Source: Nocardia niwae NBRC 108934 = DSM 45340 (GTDB lineage Bacteria; Actinomycetota; Actinomycetes; Mycobacteriales; Mycobacteriaceae). Taken from it: a stretch of DNA of 64,000 bases. The notes beneath the pieces are model-generated. The model worked only from the letters and a program-made list of their open reading frames with translations. It searched no databases and was not told the DNA's origin. The stretch covers positions 62,001 to 126,000 of the forward strand of contig NZ_BDCK01000003.1 of NCBI RefSeq assembly GCF_001613465.1. Reading direction: 5' to 3'. A program made the position numbers and the translations under genes. Positions 1 through 8,770 of the stretch are shown here, in pieces (positions within the stretch are counted from its first letter, which is position 1; each line of letters opens with the position of its first letter).

Positions 1-780
1 CAGGCTGGTGAGCTGTCCGGGCGCGGTCTCCAGCACCCGTTGCAGTTCCGCGTTCGCCTTGTTGAACTGCTCGAACAACACTCCGGAGTTGCGGGTCAGC
101 GTGGCCAGATCGGGCTGCGCCATGGACGTGGTGTTCGCGATGGTGCGCAGGTTGGTGATCAGATTCGTGGTCTGCGGCAACAGCGAATCCAGCCCGGCCA
201 TCGCCAAGCTGATGCCGTTGACCAGGCCCCGCAGCTGATCCGGACCCCCGCTCAGCGCGATGTCCAGCTCGTTCAGGATCACCTGGAAGTGATCCGGATC
301 GATCTGCGCGATCAGGGCGCTGGAGTTGTCCAGGACCGACCACACCGGCGTCGGCGTGTGGATCTTGTCCGGATCGAACTTGATCACCGCGCCGTTGGCC
401 AGATACGGCCCCTGCTCGGCGTTCGGCCGGAAGTCGATGTACTGCTCACCCGCGCCGGACAATGCCTGCACCGCGATCTGGGTGTCCACCGGGATCTTGT
501 ACTTCGACTCGATCTGCGCGGTGGCGGCGATGGCTTGGCCGCGGTCGATCAGCTCGATCGATGTCACCTTGCCGATGCGCCACCCGCGCAGCGTCACGTC
601 GTTGCCGGGCTGCAGACCGCCGGAACGGTCCAGATTCACCGTGACGGTGTAGTCGGACCGCAACGGGTTCACCCGCATCACGTTCAGCATCAGGTACGTG
701 GCGCCGATCAGCAGCACGAGCACCAGGCCCACGTTCGACAGGAAGATCTTGCTTCCGAACAATTTGCGCGCGGAGGTCAT
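1..780 (-). CDS. mceF: Mce family protein MceF (3' end outside window)
   Basis: Sixth Mce protein of a lipid-import system; Mce proteins bind hydrophobic substrate outside the membrane and feed the YrbE permease. The ATG at 780-778 overlaps the mceE stop by 4 bp. The start reads MTSARKLFGSKIFLSNVGL, followed by a membrane anchor at about residues 13-33. The MlaD/Mce domain follows (DYTVTVNLDRSGGLQPGNDV, then LRGWRIGKVTSIEL), then a helical region. About 260 residues are visible; the family is usually 400-500 residues, so the C-terminus lies left of the window. The last position in the operon fits MceF. Substrate cannot be told from sequence. Confidence 0.88.
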   Translation of the reverse strand, partial: MTSARKLFGSKIFLSNVGLVLVLLIGATYLMLNVMRVNPLRSDYTVTVNLDRSGGLQPGNDVTLRGWRIGKVTSIELIDRGQAIAATAQIESKYKIPVDTQIAVQALSGAGEQYIDFRPNAEQGPYLANGAVIKFDPDKIHTPTPVWSVLDNSSALIAQIDPDHFQVILNELDIALSGGPDQLRGLVNGISLAMAGLDSLLPQTTNLITNLRTIANTTSMAQPDLATLTRNSGVLFEQFNKANAELQRVLETAPGQLTSL

Positions 781-1880
781 CGGTGTCCGCCCCCCACTCG
801 ATTCTGGACCAGTTGCAGCACCTGGATCAGGCTGCCCGCGAAGTCCTGCAGGTCGTTGAGGTCTTGGAGCTTGCCGTGCTCCGGGTCGGTGAGCGCGCTG
901 ATGTCCAGGTTGGTCGCGGTCGCGTACACCGCGAAGCTGCTGCCCCGGAAGGTCGCGTCGACCTTCGGCCGGATCACCCGCAGCCGATCCAGCAGGACGC
1001 CGAAACCGTCACCGGTCCTGGCGATCGCGTCCATCAGCTGGCGGGTGTTCTCCAGCAACCCGTTCAGATTCTCGGTCGAGGTGTTCGCGTAATCGCCCAG
1101 CGCGGCGCTGGCGGTGGACAACCTGGTGAGCAGGTCGCCGAGGGCCCGGTTGTTCTCGGCGATGGCGCCGATCATCTGCGGCAGTGTGTCGGCCACCTCG
1201 CCGAGCTCCGACCGCCGTCCCTCGATGGTGGTGGCCAGGGTGCTGAATTCTCCGAGCACACTGTCCACCCGGGCGGAGTTGGCATTCAGGCTGCCGACGA
1301 CGCCGGTCATCTCGGTGATCAGGTGGGCGAGTTGCTCACCGCGACCGCCGACGATGGAGTCGAGTTCCGAGCCGAGCTTGGAGAGGCTGGCGATGCCGCC
1401 GCCGTTGAACAGCATGGAGACCGAGATGAGCAGCTGCTCGACGGTGGCGCCGGCCGAGGTGCTGTCGATGGTGAGCGTGTCGCCGTCGTGCAGCATCGCC
1501 GCGCCGGGCTCGGCCTTGGGCTTGGACACCGCAACGAAAACGTCACCCAGCGGCGTGGCCTGACGCAGTTCCGCCGTGCTGCCCTTGGGCAACTCGATGT
1601 CCTTGCGGATGGTCAGGTCCACGATGGCCTGGAAGTTCTTGGTCTTGATGTCGGTGACCACGCCGACATCCGAACCGCCGATCTTCACCTTCGCCTGATC
1701 AGGCAGATTCAGCGCGTTCTCGAAGACCGCGTGGATCGTGTAGGTCTCCCCGCCCTGGCCCGGTTTCGGCAGCGGCAGCTTCTCCACGGTGAGCCCGCAG
1801 CCGGAGGTGACCGCCACGCCGGCCACCGCGGCGAAAGCGACCAGCGCCCTGCGTGCCTTGATCGTCATTCGGTACGTCAT
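777..1880 (-). CDS. mceE: Mce lipoprotein MceE (LprK family)
   Basis: Lipid-anchored Mce subunit, 367 residues. The N-terminus has basic residues, a hydrophobic stretch and a lipobox ending TSGC at about residues 25-28, so it should be lipidated and held at the outer face of the plasma membrane. The Mce domain starts at about residue 45 (YTIHAVFENALNLPDQAKVK, then IGGSDVGVV). A long helical segment follows, as in LprK of Mycobacterium tuberculosis. The ATG at 1880 overlaps the mceD stop (ATGA) and the stop overlaps mceF the same way, so expression is translationally coupled. Confidence 0.88.
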   Translation of the reverse strand: MTYRMTIKARRALVAFAAVAGVAVTSGCGLTVEKLPLPKPGQGGETYTIHAVFENALNLPDQAKVKIGGSDVGVVTDIKTKNFQAIVDLTIRKDIELPKGSTAELRQATPLGDVFVAVSKPKAEPGAAMLHDGDTLTIDSTSAGATVEQLLISVSMLFNGGGIASLSKLGSELDSIVGGRGEQLAHLITEMTGVVGSLNANSARVDSVLGEFSTLATTIEGRRSELGEVADTLPQMIGAIAENNRALGDLLTRLSTASAALGDYANTSTENLNGLLENTRQLMDAIARTGDGFGVLLDRLRVIRPKVDATFRGSSFAVYATATNLDISALTDPEHGKLQDLNDLQDFAGSLIQVLQLVQNRVGGGHR

Positions 1881-2986
1881 TTCGTCAGTCCGAGCAGTGC
1901 CGCGGTGAGGCCGTAGTCGGGTCCGAAGTCCTGCATGTTTCCGGTGCGGCAGCCGTCGGCCTTCATCTGGATGCGTTCGCAGAACAGGCTGACGATCTCA
2001 CCCGACAGCGCGGTGCCGATCACCGCGTGCAGCCGGACGTAGCCGTGCTCGCGGTTGATGATGTTGTCGACGTTCTGCATGACCATCGGCGCCAGGTCGG
2101 CGACCTCGGTGAGTCCGTAGGCGTTGTCGCGCAGCTGCCGGGTGACGTTGGTCAGGCCGGTCATGGAACCCTGCAACTGATCCTGGTACTGCGTCAGCGT
2201 GGTGCTCGTGTTCTGCAGGAAGGCGAGCAGCTGATCCAGCGTGGCCTGCAGGCCGGGGGCCTGGTCGGCGAGCAGACCGGTCATCTGGGTCACCCGGTTG
2301 CTGAAATCGCGCACCGACTGGTCGTTCTCGGCCAGCATGGTTGTGAGGTCGTTCAGCTTGATGATGATGCTGGAGATCGCATCCTTGTTGTCCACACCGA
2401 CCTTCAGTGCGCTGGACAGCGCGTTGAGGGTGTCGCGGATCTTCTCGCCGTTGCCGTTGAGCATCGGGTAGAGCACCCGGCCCGACAGCGGGCCGATGCC
2501 CTCCTGACCCGGCTCCGGCTTCAGCGCGGCGGCGAACTGGTCGATGGTCTTGATCATCGTGTCCAGCTCGACCGGCGTCTTGGTGCGTGCCTTGGGCAGA
2601 TGATCGCCGTCGGACAAGGTAGCGCCGCCGGTGTAGACCGGGGTCAGCTCGACGTGCCGGTCGGTGACGATGGACGGCGAGACGATCGCGGCGATGGCGT
2701 CCTTCGGGATCTTCACGTCCTTGTCGATGGACATGTGCACCTCGACCAGGGTGCCCTTGGGCACGATCTTGTCGACCTTGCCGACATCGAGCCCGAGCAC
2801 CGTGATCGGGTTGCCCTCGTAGATGCCCGCGATGTTGTCGAAGTCCGCGGTGATCTGCAGGGTGTTGCCCAGCGCGTCGTTCACCGAACTCGGCAGCAGC
2901 GAGCAACTGCCGACCGTCATGGCGGCGGCGCTGATCATCAGCGCCTTCGCGACGGTCCTCAGCGGAAAGCCCGTGCGGAATCTCAT
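1877..2986 (-). CDS. mceD: Mce family protein MceD, probable lipoprotein
   Basis: Fourth Mce subunit, 369 residues, with the Mce domain at about residues 36-120 (LQITADFDNIAGIYEGNPIT, then VLGLDVGKVDKIVP). I chose ATG 2986 because it overlaps the mceC stop by 4 bp; a longer upstream reading is shadow. The N-terminus is MRFRTGFPLRTVAK, then a hydrophobic core and V-G-S-C, which fits a lipobox, whereas the M. tuberculosis Mce1D protein has a plain membrane anchor. It lacks the long proline-rich tail of mycobacterial MceD, being roughly 160 residues shorter. Position between C and E supports the letter. Confidence 0.85.
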   Translation of the reverse strand: MRFRTGFPLRTVAKALMISAAAMTVGSCSLLPSSVNDALGNTLQITADFDNIAGIYEGNPITVLGLDVGKVDKIVPKGTLVEVHMSIDKDVKIPKDAIAAIVSPSIVTDRHVELTPVYTGGATLSDGDHLPKARTKTPVELDTMIKTIDQFAAALKPEPGQEGIGPLSGRVLYPMLNGNGEKIRDTLNALSSALKVGVDNKDAISSIIIKLNDLTTMLAENDQSVRDFSNRVTQMTGLLADQAPGLQATLDQLLAFLQNTSTTLTQYQDQLQGSMTGLTNVTRQLRDNAYGLTEVADLAPMVMQNVDNIINREHGYVRLHAVIGTALSGEIVSLFCERIQMKADGCRTGNMQDFGPDYGLTAALLGLTK

Positions 2987-3984
2987 CCCTGGCACCCCTC
3001 GATGACTTGGGCAAAGCACAACCAGTTGTCCGGGAACAGCCACGGCAGGCCGACATCGCCGTACGGACCGCTGCCACCCCAGGAGTTCGCCAGGTAGCGC
3101 AGGGTCGGCGGCATGATCGACAGCATCCGATCCAGGTTGTCCTTGTTCTTCTGCAGGCCTTCGGCCATGGTGTTCAGCTGCTGAATGGTCGGGCCGAGCT
3201 GATCGTTGTTCTCCGCGCCGATCGCCTCCAGCTGCTTGGTCAGCGTCGCGACGTTGTCCAGCAGCTGGCGCAGCAGCGCCTGGCGCTCCATCACCCGGTT
3301 GGCGATGGCCTCGCCCTGGGTGATCACCAGCAGGATGCTGTTGCGGTTGTCGCCGAGGATCCGGGTGACCCGGTCCAAGTCCTTCAGCAAGGTGTCGACC
3401 TCGGCCTTGCGGCTGTCGATCACCTTCGCCAGCGCGCCGACGCTGTCCAGCGCCTGCGCGGTGAGCTGCGGCGAGCCGTTCATCTGCTCGTTGATCAGGT
3501 TCAGCGAGTCGGCCAGTTTCTTGGTGTCGAGCGCTTCGAACTTCGGGGTGCCGACCTGCACCACGTCGGCCAGGTTGTACGGGACCGTGGTGTTGGACAC
3601 CGGGATCCGCTTGCCCTTCAGGCCCGAACCGTCACCCGGCTCGAGATCCACGTACCTTGCGCCGAGCAGCGTGGCCATCTTGATCGAGGCACGCGCGTCC
3701 GGGCCCAGCTTGACGTCGTTGCTGACGCTCAGCGTCAGCAGCACATGGCTGCCCTCGAGCTCGGCGTCGACCACGCGCCCGGAGGACACTCCGGCGACGT
3801 TCACCTTGTCGCCGACCCTGATGCCCGCGGCCTGCACGAACTCTGCCTTGATCGACTGTTCGCCGACGCCGACGAGCTTGTAGACGCTGGACACCAGCAG
3901 CAGCACCACGATGAGGGCACCGCCGATGATGCCCAACCAGAAGTACCGGTTGCTCTCGAACCTGGACCTGAGCTTCGTCATCAT
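2983..3984 (-). CDS. mceC: Mce family protein MceC
   Basis: Third Mce subunit, 333 residues. The start is MMTKLRSRFESNRYFWLG, followed by one membrane segment at about residues 16-38 (IIGGALIVVLLLVSSVYKLV). The Mce domain follows (IKAEFVQAAGIRVGDKVNVA, then GVSSGRVVDAEL). ATG 3984 is favoured because it makes the same ATGA overlap with mceB seen throughout the operon; ATG 3981 is the alternative. A reading that starts at 4077 adds residues unlike Mce proteins. It is shorter than mycobacterial Mce1C because the proline-rich C-terminal tail is absent. Confidence 0.87.
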   Translation of the reverse strand: MMTKLRSRFESNRYFWLGIIGGALIVVLLLVSSVYKLVGVGEQSIKAEFVQAAGIRVGDKVNVAGVSSGRVVDAELEGSHVLLTLSVSNDVKLGPDARASIKMATLLGARYVDLEPGDGSGLKGKRIPVSNTTVPYNLADVVQVGTPKFEALDTKKLADSLNLINEQMNGSPQLTAQALDSVGALAKVIDSRKAEVDTLLKDLDRVTRILGDNRNSILLVITQGEAIANRVMERQALLRQLLDNVATLTKQLEAIGAENNDQLGPTIQQLNTMAEGLQKNKDNLDRMLSIMPPTLRYLANSWGGSGPYGDVGLPWLFPDNWLCFAQVIEGCQG

Positions 3985-5024
3985 GGGCGGCACACCGCCG
4001 AGTGCGAGGTGCCACCGATCTGGGAGAACAGACCGCGCGGGAAGAGGACACCGTAGAGCGACAGGTCCAGCCCACACAGGTAGGCGTTGGCGTAACCGCC
4101 CTCCGAGGTGTGCCTGCCCGCCGCCGACAGGACGTTCGGCAGGTCGATCGCCGCTTGATCGAGCTTGGCGCCGTTGTCCAGCAACAGCGTCAGCGCGGCG
4201 CTGGTGGAGTTCTGCGCCTCACGCAGGCTCGGCTGGATCCGGTCCATCATGCCGACCAGCGCCGTGGTCGCGGTCGCGATCTGCTCGGTCGAGCCGAGCA
4301 ACGACTGCCCTTGTTCGTACAGGCCGCCGATCAAGGCCCGGGTCTGGGTCACCAGGGTCTCCAATTCATCACCTCGTTTCGCCAACCCCGACATCACGCC
4401 CGACAGGTTGGTGATCACATCGGACAGGATCGCGTCCCTGCGCTGGAAGTCGGTGGCCAGCTGTGCGGCCTGCACGATGAACGCGCTCAACGAGACGCCG
4501 TCACCTTGCAATGCCTGGATGAAGGTCTCCGACAGCCGGTTGACCTGTTCGGGCTGCAACACCTGGAACAGCGGCTGGAATCCGTTGAGCAGACCCGATA
4601 CGTCGAACGACGGCTCGGTCCGATCGATCGGGATGGAACCGTTGTTCTTCAGCGGCGCCGGGCTCGACGACTTGCCGGGAGCCAGCGCCACGTACCGCTG
4701 ACCGATCAGGTTCTGGTAGCGGACCAGCGCTTTGGTGTCGTTGTAGATCGTCTGGTCGCGCTGCACGATGAAGGTCACCTTGGCGACCGACTTCTTCAGA
4801 TTCGCGTCCCGGCCCAGCTCGATCTTCTCGACCTTGCCCACCCGCACGCCCGCCATGCGGACGTCGTCGCCCTCGTGCAAGCCGAGCACGTCGGAGAACG
4901 TCGCGGAGTAGGTGTAGGTGTCACCGCTGACGATGCGCGCCAGCGTGTTCCACACCACCACCGTGACCAGGATCGACACGATCGCGAAGATGCTGAATCC
5001 GATCAGCGGTTTGCGAATGCTCAT
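3981..5024 (-). CDS. mceB: Mce family protein MceB
   Basis: Second Mce subunit, 347 residues, the usual family length. The N-terminal membrane anchor is at about residues 7-28 (IGFSIFAIVSILVTVVVWNT). The Mce domain follows (YSATFSDVLGLHEGDDVRMA, then GVRVGKVEKIEL). A predicted helical region with many ST-rich stretches makes up the rest. The start overlaps the mceA stop by 4 bp and the stop overlaps the start of mceC. It should sit in the periplasmic part of the transporter with the other Mce subunits. Confidence 0.88.
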   Translation of the reverse strand: MSIRKPLIGFSIFAIVSILVTVVVWNTLARIVSGDTYTYSATFSDVLGLHEGDDVRMAGVRVGKVEKIELGRDANLKKSVAKVTFIVQRDQTIYNDTKALVRYQNLIGQRYVALAPGKSSSPAPLKNNGSIPIDRTEPSFDVSGLLNGFQPLFQVLQPEQVNRLSETFIQALQGDGVSLSAFIVQAAQLATDFQRRDAILSDVITNLSGVMSGLAKRGDELETLVTQTRALIGGLYEQGQSLLGSTEQIATATTALVGMMDRIQPSLREAQNSTSAALTLLLDNGAKLDQAAIDLPNVLSAAGRHTSEGGYANAYLCGLDLSLYGVLFPRGLFSQIGGTSHSAVCRP

Positions 5025-6517
5025 CGTCGGGCACCGTTGTCGGACACCTGCATGGTTCCGCCCTTCAGAATCGAGCTCAGCAGCAGATATTCGGCGGTGG
5101 TCGGCGTGCGGCCGAGCAGCGCGGTGATCGCGGCGTCACCCCGGTAGGAGATCGGCGCCGCCGAGGGAGTGCCTTCGGGCGCGGCGGCCGGAGCCACGGG
5201 AGCCGCGGGCGCCGCGGGCGCGGCCGGCGGAAGCAGACCCGGCAGCATGGGGAACAGTCCCTCGAGCGGAGTGCCCGCGAAGGGAACGGGTGCACCCCCG
5301 GTGGGGGCGGCCGCGGTCGCGCGGTTCGGATCGGGGGTGGTGACACCGGGGATCAGCGGCAGGCCGGGCATCGGCACCACCGGCGGAAGCCCGGCGGCCG
5401 ACGCGAGCGCGCGCGGCTTCAGCTGTTCCGGCATTTCGCCGACATCGGCGACAGCGGGAGCGGTGTAGCAGCTCGGGCCGACCATGTCGCCGTAGCGCGG
5501 GCAGTCGGCCACGGTGTAGGGCCGGTACGGGGTGAGCGTGATGCCCGCGTCCCAGACCTGCTGCTTCTGCGGACCCCACTTGAATGTGGTGTCCATCCGG
5601 CGCATCGTCTCGCTGAGGTTCAGCAGGCTCCTGGTGATCGCGTCCGGGTCCGCGGCGAGAGCGCCGAACATGTCGTTGGTCCCCGCGGTGACCTCGATGC
5701 CCACGTTGGGGTTGCGGGCGAACAGGTCGTTGACCGTGTCGATGGTCCCGCTGGTCCCGGTGATCAGGGAGACCAGCTGGCTGCGACGGTCGGCAATGGT
5801 GCGCGCGGTCTGCACCGAGCTGCCGAGCACGTCGACGAGTTCGGGCGCGGACTGGTTGAGCGCGTTGAACGACGCGGAGAAGTCGCCCAGCAGCACCCCG
5901 AGATCCGGAATCGACTCGTCGACGGCCAGCAGCCAGCGGTCCAGCCGCTCGACGGTGGAGCCGGGCATGCGGCCACTGCCGTCCAGCGCTTGCGACAGGG
6001 TGCCCAGCACCCGGCCGAACTGCACCGGATCGATCTTGTCGAGGATGTTGCGGACCGTGGTGAGCGTGTCCTGCAGCGCGATGGTGCCCTTGCTGCGGTC
6101 CTCCTCGATGACCGAACCCTCGTGCAGGTACTGGTCGGCGGGGCCGTTGAAGACGAGTTCGACGGAGGTGACGGCGAACAGGTTGCTCGGCACCACGCGA
6201 GCGGTCACGTTGGACGGAATGTCGCCGGCGAACTCCGGCTTCATCTCGATGCGAACCTTCTGCAGCTCGCCCTTGGCCGCGACGTCGACGGTCTTCACCG
6301 CGCCGACGAGCACGCCGCGGAACTTGACGTCGGCCTGCTCGGGCAGACCGTCACCCGTGGTGGTCAGGTTCGCGGTGACGTTCACCTTCTCCTGGAAGAA
6401 CCCCTTGTAGCGCAGCATCAGGAAGCTGAGCACCAAAGCGAACACGACCAGACCACACACGCCTGCGATGAGCAGCTGCCGCATCGTGGGCCCGCGCCCA
6501 CTGGGATCGATGATCAT
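5021..6517 (-). CDS. mceA: Mce family protein MceA
   Basis: First Mce subunit, 498 residues. ATG 6517 lies 5 bp after the yrbEB stop and gives MIIDPSGRGPTMRQLL; a 733-codon reading through yrbEB is a frame artefact. A membrane anchor is at about residues 15-35 and the Mce domain at about 40-125 (VNVTANLTTTGDGLPEQADV, then KFRGVLVGAV). The C-terminal third holds a low-complexity Ala/Pro tail (about residues 405-465), as in mycobacterial MceA proteins. The internal ATG at 6484 is a less likely start because it leaves a larger gap to yrbEB. Confidence 0.88.
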   Translation of the reverse strand: MIIDPSGRGPTMRQLLIAGVCGLVVFALVLSFLMLRYKGFFQEKVNVTANLTTTGDGLPEQADVKFRGVLVGAVKTVDVAAKGELQKVRIEMKPEFAGDIPSNVTARVVPSNLFAVTSVELVFNGPADQYLHEGSVIEEDRSKGTIALQDTLTTVRNILDKIDPVQFGRVLGTLSQALDGSGRMPGSTVERLDRWLLAVDESIPDLGVLLGDFSASFNALNQSAPELVDVLGSSVQTARTIADRRSQLVSLITGTSGTIDTVNDLFARNPNVGIEVTAGTNDMFGALAADPDAITRSLLNLSETMRRMDTTFKWGPQKQQVWDAGITLTPYRPYTVADCPRYGDMVGPSCYTAPAVADVGEMPEQLKPRALASAAGLPPVVPMPGLPLIPGVTTPDPNRATAAAPTGGAPVPFAGTPLEGLFPMLPGLLPPAAPAAPAAPVAPAAAPEGTPSAAPISYRGDAAITALLGRTPTTAEYLLLSSILKGGTMQVSDNGARR

Positions 6518-6522
6518 CTGGT

Positions 6523-7386
6523 CTACCCCGAGATTCGGATGCCGGGGTTGACACCCCAGATCGCCAATGTCATGAACAGGTTCGCGAAAACGACCGCGAT
6601 GATGCACATCTTGATCGCGCGGCCCGCGGCCACGCCGACGCCCTCGGGGCCACCGGAGGCGAAGAAGCCGTAGTAGCACTGGATGAACGTGGTGATCGCG
6701 ACGAACAGGATCGCCTTGATCAGCGAATAGATGACGTCGGTCGGGATGAGGAACTGATAGAAGTAGTGCTGGTAGGTGCCTGTGGCGGTGCCGCCGATCA
6801 GCTGCACGGTCAGCGAGCAGGAGATGTAGGCCATGGTCAGGCCGAGGCAGTAGAGCGGGATGATGGCGATCATCGCCGCGAACATCCTGGTGCTGATCAG
6901 GTAGGGCAGCGGCCGGATGGCGATGGATTCGAGCGCGTCGATCTCCTCGGAGATGCGCATGGCGCCGAGCTGCGCGGTGAACCGGCAGCCCGCCTGCGCG
7001 GCGAAGGCCAGCGTCGCGAGCAGCGGGCCGAGTTCGCGAGTGGTCGCGAACGCCGAGATCGCTCCGGTGATCGGGCTCAGGCCGAGCAGGTTGAGCGAGT
7101 TGTAGCCCTGGATGCCGACGGTCATGCCGCCGAAGGCGCTCAGAATGACGACGACGCCGATGGTGCCGCCGCCGACGACGAGATTGCCGTTGCCCCAGGT
7201 GACGTCCGAGAGCAGACGCCACACTTCCTTGGGGTAGTGCTTGAGCGCCAGCGGAATCGAGCCGATCGAGCGCAACAGGAAGAACACCTGGTGGCCGAGC
7301 CTGGCGAGAAGATCGACCGGCGCCTGCGCGGATTTCCGGAACGCCTGGAGAGGCCGCAGCAGCGGCGGTACATAGGTTGATGACAC
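6523..7386 (-). CDS. yrbEB: YrbE/MlaE-type ABC transporter permease YrbEB
   Basis: Integral membrane permease, 287 residues, of the MlaE family. Two YrbE subunits form the channel through which Mce-bound lipids enter, powered by the MceG (Mkl) ATPase, which is not encoded in this window. Several hydrophobic helices are visible, and the cytoplasmic MlaE motif is seen as RISEEIDALESIAIRPLPYL. GGPEGVGVAAGRA near the C-terminus is also typical. It starts at ATG 7386, 4 bp after the yrbEA stop. Confidence 0.92.
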   Translation of the reverse strand: MSSTYVPPLLRPLQAFRKSAQAPVDLLARLGHQVFFLLRSIGSIPLALKHYPKEVWRLLSDVTWGNGNLVVGGGTIGVVVILSAFGGMTVGIQGYNSLNLLGLSPITGAISAFATTRELGPLLATLAFAAQAGCRFTAQLGAMRISEEIDALESIAIRPLPYLISTRMFAAMIAIIPLYCLGLTMAYISCSLTVQLIGGTATGTYQHYFYQFLIPTDVIYSLIKAILFVAITTFIQCYYGFFASGGPEGVGVAAGRAIKMCIIAVVFANLFMTLAIWGVNPGIRISG

Positions 7387-7390
7387 CGGC

Positions 7391-8245
7391 TCAGACCACC
7401 TGTGACGGGAATAGTGCGTTGTAAACCTGGGTGATGATGAGGTTCACCCCGAACAGCATGATCGCGGAGCTCACCACCGCGGAATTCACCGAGTTCGCGA
7501 CGCCGCCCGGACCGCCACGGGTGTTCAATCCGGTATCGCAGGCGATGATCGCCGCCAGCAGACCGAATATCAGCGATTTCGCCAGTGCGACAAGAAGATC
7601 GGTGGTCACGGCGAACGACGAGAAGGTGCCGACGTAGGAGCCCGGCGTTCCGTTCTGCGCGAAGATATTGAAGATGTAGCCGGTCAAGAAGCCTACGAAG
7701 ACGACGAAGCCGCACAGCAGCACACTCACCAGCATCGCGGCGCCGAGCCGAGGGGCGACCAGCCTGCGCATCGGGTCGACGCCCATGACCTTCATGGCGT
7801 CGATCTCCTCGCGGATGGTGCGCGAGCCGAGGTCGGCGCAGACCGCGGAGCCGACGGCGCCCGCGATCATCAGCGAGGTGACCAGCGGGGCGCCCTGCTG
7901 GATGATGCCGAGGCCATTGGCCGCGCCGATGAACGAGGTGGCGCCGACCTGGCCTGCGACCGATCCGACCTGGATGGAGACGATGACGCCGATCGGGATG
8001 GCGACCAGCAGCGTCGGCGCCGCGGAGACGCTGGCCATGAACGCGCACTGCCGGACGAACTCGCCGAACGGGAAGCGCCTGCGGAAAATCGAGACGAACA
8101 GTTCGGCGACGGCCGCGAAGCCCATCGTGATCTGCCTGCCGAAGGTCTCCAGCGAACGCTTCGGATGATCCTGCCAGTAAGACCTCGTCCAATCGACCGC
8201 ACCACTGAACCGTGACCCTGATGGTGGACTCTCGGTCGACTGCAC
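7391..8245 (-). CDS. yrbEA: YrbE/MlaE-type ABC transporter permease YrbEA
   Basis: First gene of the mce operon, a 284-residue MlaE-family permease partner of YrbEB. The family motif TIREEIDAMKVMGVDPMRRL lies at about residues 143-162, and the C-terminal part has GLNTRGGPGGVANSVNSAVV. The start is GTG 8245, preceded by a strong ribosome binding site (GAGGAGGA at 8251-8259, minus strand). All later genes of the operon are closely packed, so this start probably sets expression for the whole system. Confidence 0.92.
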   Translation of the reverse strand: MQSTESPPSGSRFSGAVDWTRSYWQDHPKRSLETFGRQITMGFAAVAELFVSIFRRRFPFGEFVRQCAFMASVSAAPTLLVAIPIGVIVSIQVGSVAGQVGATSFIGAANGLGIIQQGAPLVTSLMIAGAVGSAVCADLGSRTIREEIDAMKVMGVDPMRRLVAPRLGAAMLVSVLLCGFVVFVGFLTGYIFNIFAQNGTPGSYVGTFSSFAVTTDLLVALAKSLIFGLLAAIIACDTGLNTRGGPGGVANSVNSAVVSSAIMLFGVNLIITQVYNALFPSQVV

Positions 8246-8770
8246 TGGCTAATCCTCCTCGACGCCGGTTGGCTGCCCCGGCGACTCGTTTGCTTGACGC
8301 ACCTTACTACGGAGTAGTGCAGAACACACCATCCACTTGTGATCGCAGTCATAGATGTCGCTCACCGTTGCCGGAAAGCAATGCTTAAGCCGTAGAACAT
8401 TGGGAACGAGCCCAAACGCAGCGCCCTTACCTCTGGCACAAGCTACAGCCCAACTGCGTGAATCCACGATCCGCGGCGGCGGAACGGCGAATTACTTCGG
8501 ATAATTATCATCGAAAATCAGATTTGTTTCCGGAGACCAACACCGCGCCTCCTTACTATCACCGTGACACTAACGGTCACGAGATTTTCACAATTGTGAT
8601 AGCGGAATGCTATTAGCCTTGTAAGATACATTTCATCTCAGTTGTATGAAATGGGGTTGAAGCGCGGAGCAGTGGGGACAACCCCGTAGTGGTGACGCGC
8701 CCGAGGTCGTTTACTGACACGATGGGTGCGACAGATTGATATCGTGCGGGCTTCCGACGTCTGGAGGGAC
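8246..8770. promoter_or_regulatory. Divergent intergenic region with four inverted repeats
   Basis: The 525 bases between yrbEA (minus) and the S1 protease gene (plus) hold no convincing gene. About 8490-8660 is clearly more AT-rich than its surroundings. Visible inverted repeats are ACTAC-GGA-GTAGT (8306-8318), CGTGAC-N7-GTCACG (8563-8581), the perfect 12-bp palindrome TCACAATTGTGA (8588-8599) and CATTTCAT-N9-ATGAAATG (8629-8653). These are candidate operators for the mce operon or the protease. Mycobacterial mce operons are controlled by GntR- or TetR-type repressors, but no such regulator gene is adjacent here and I cannot assign a family from the motifs. Confidence 0.5.

Noticed and set aside
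5021..7222. A 733-codon frame through yrbEB and mceA
   Set aside because: The first 230 codons are an Arg/His-rich shadow of yrbEB; mceA starts at 6517.
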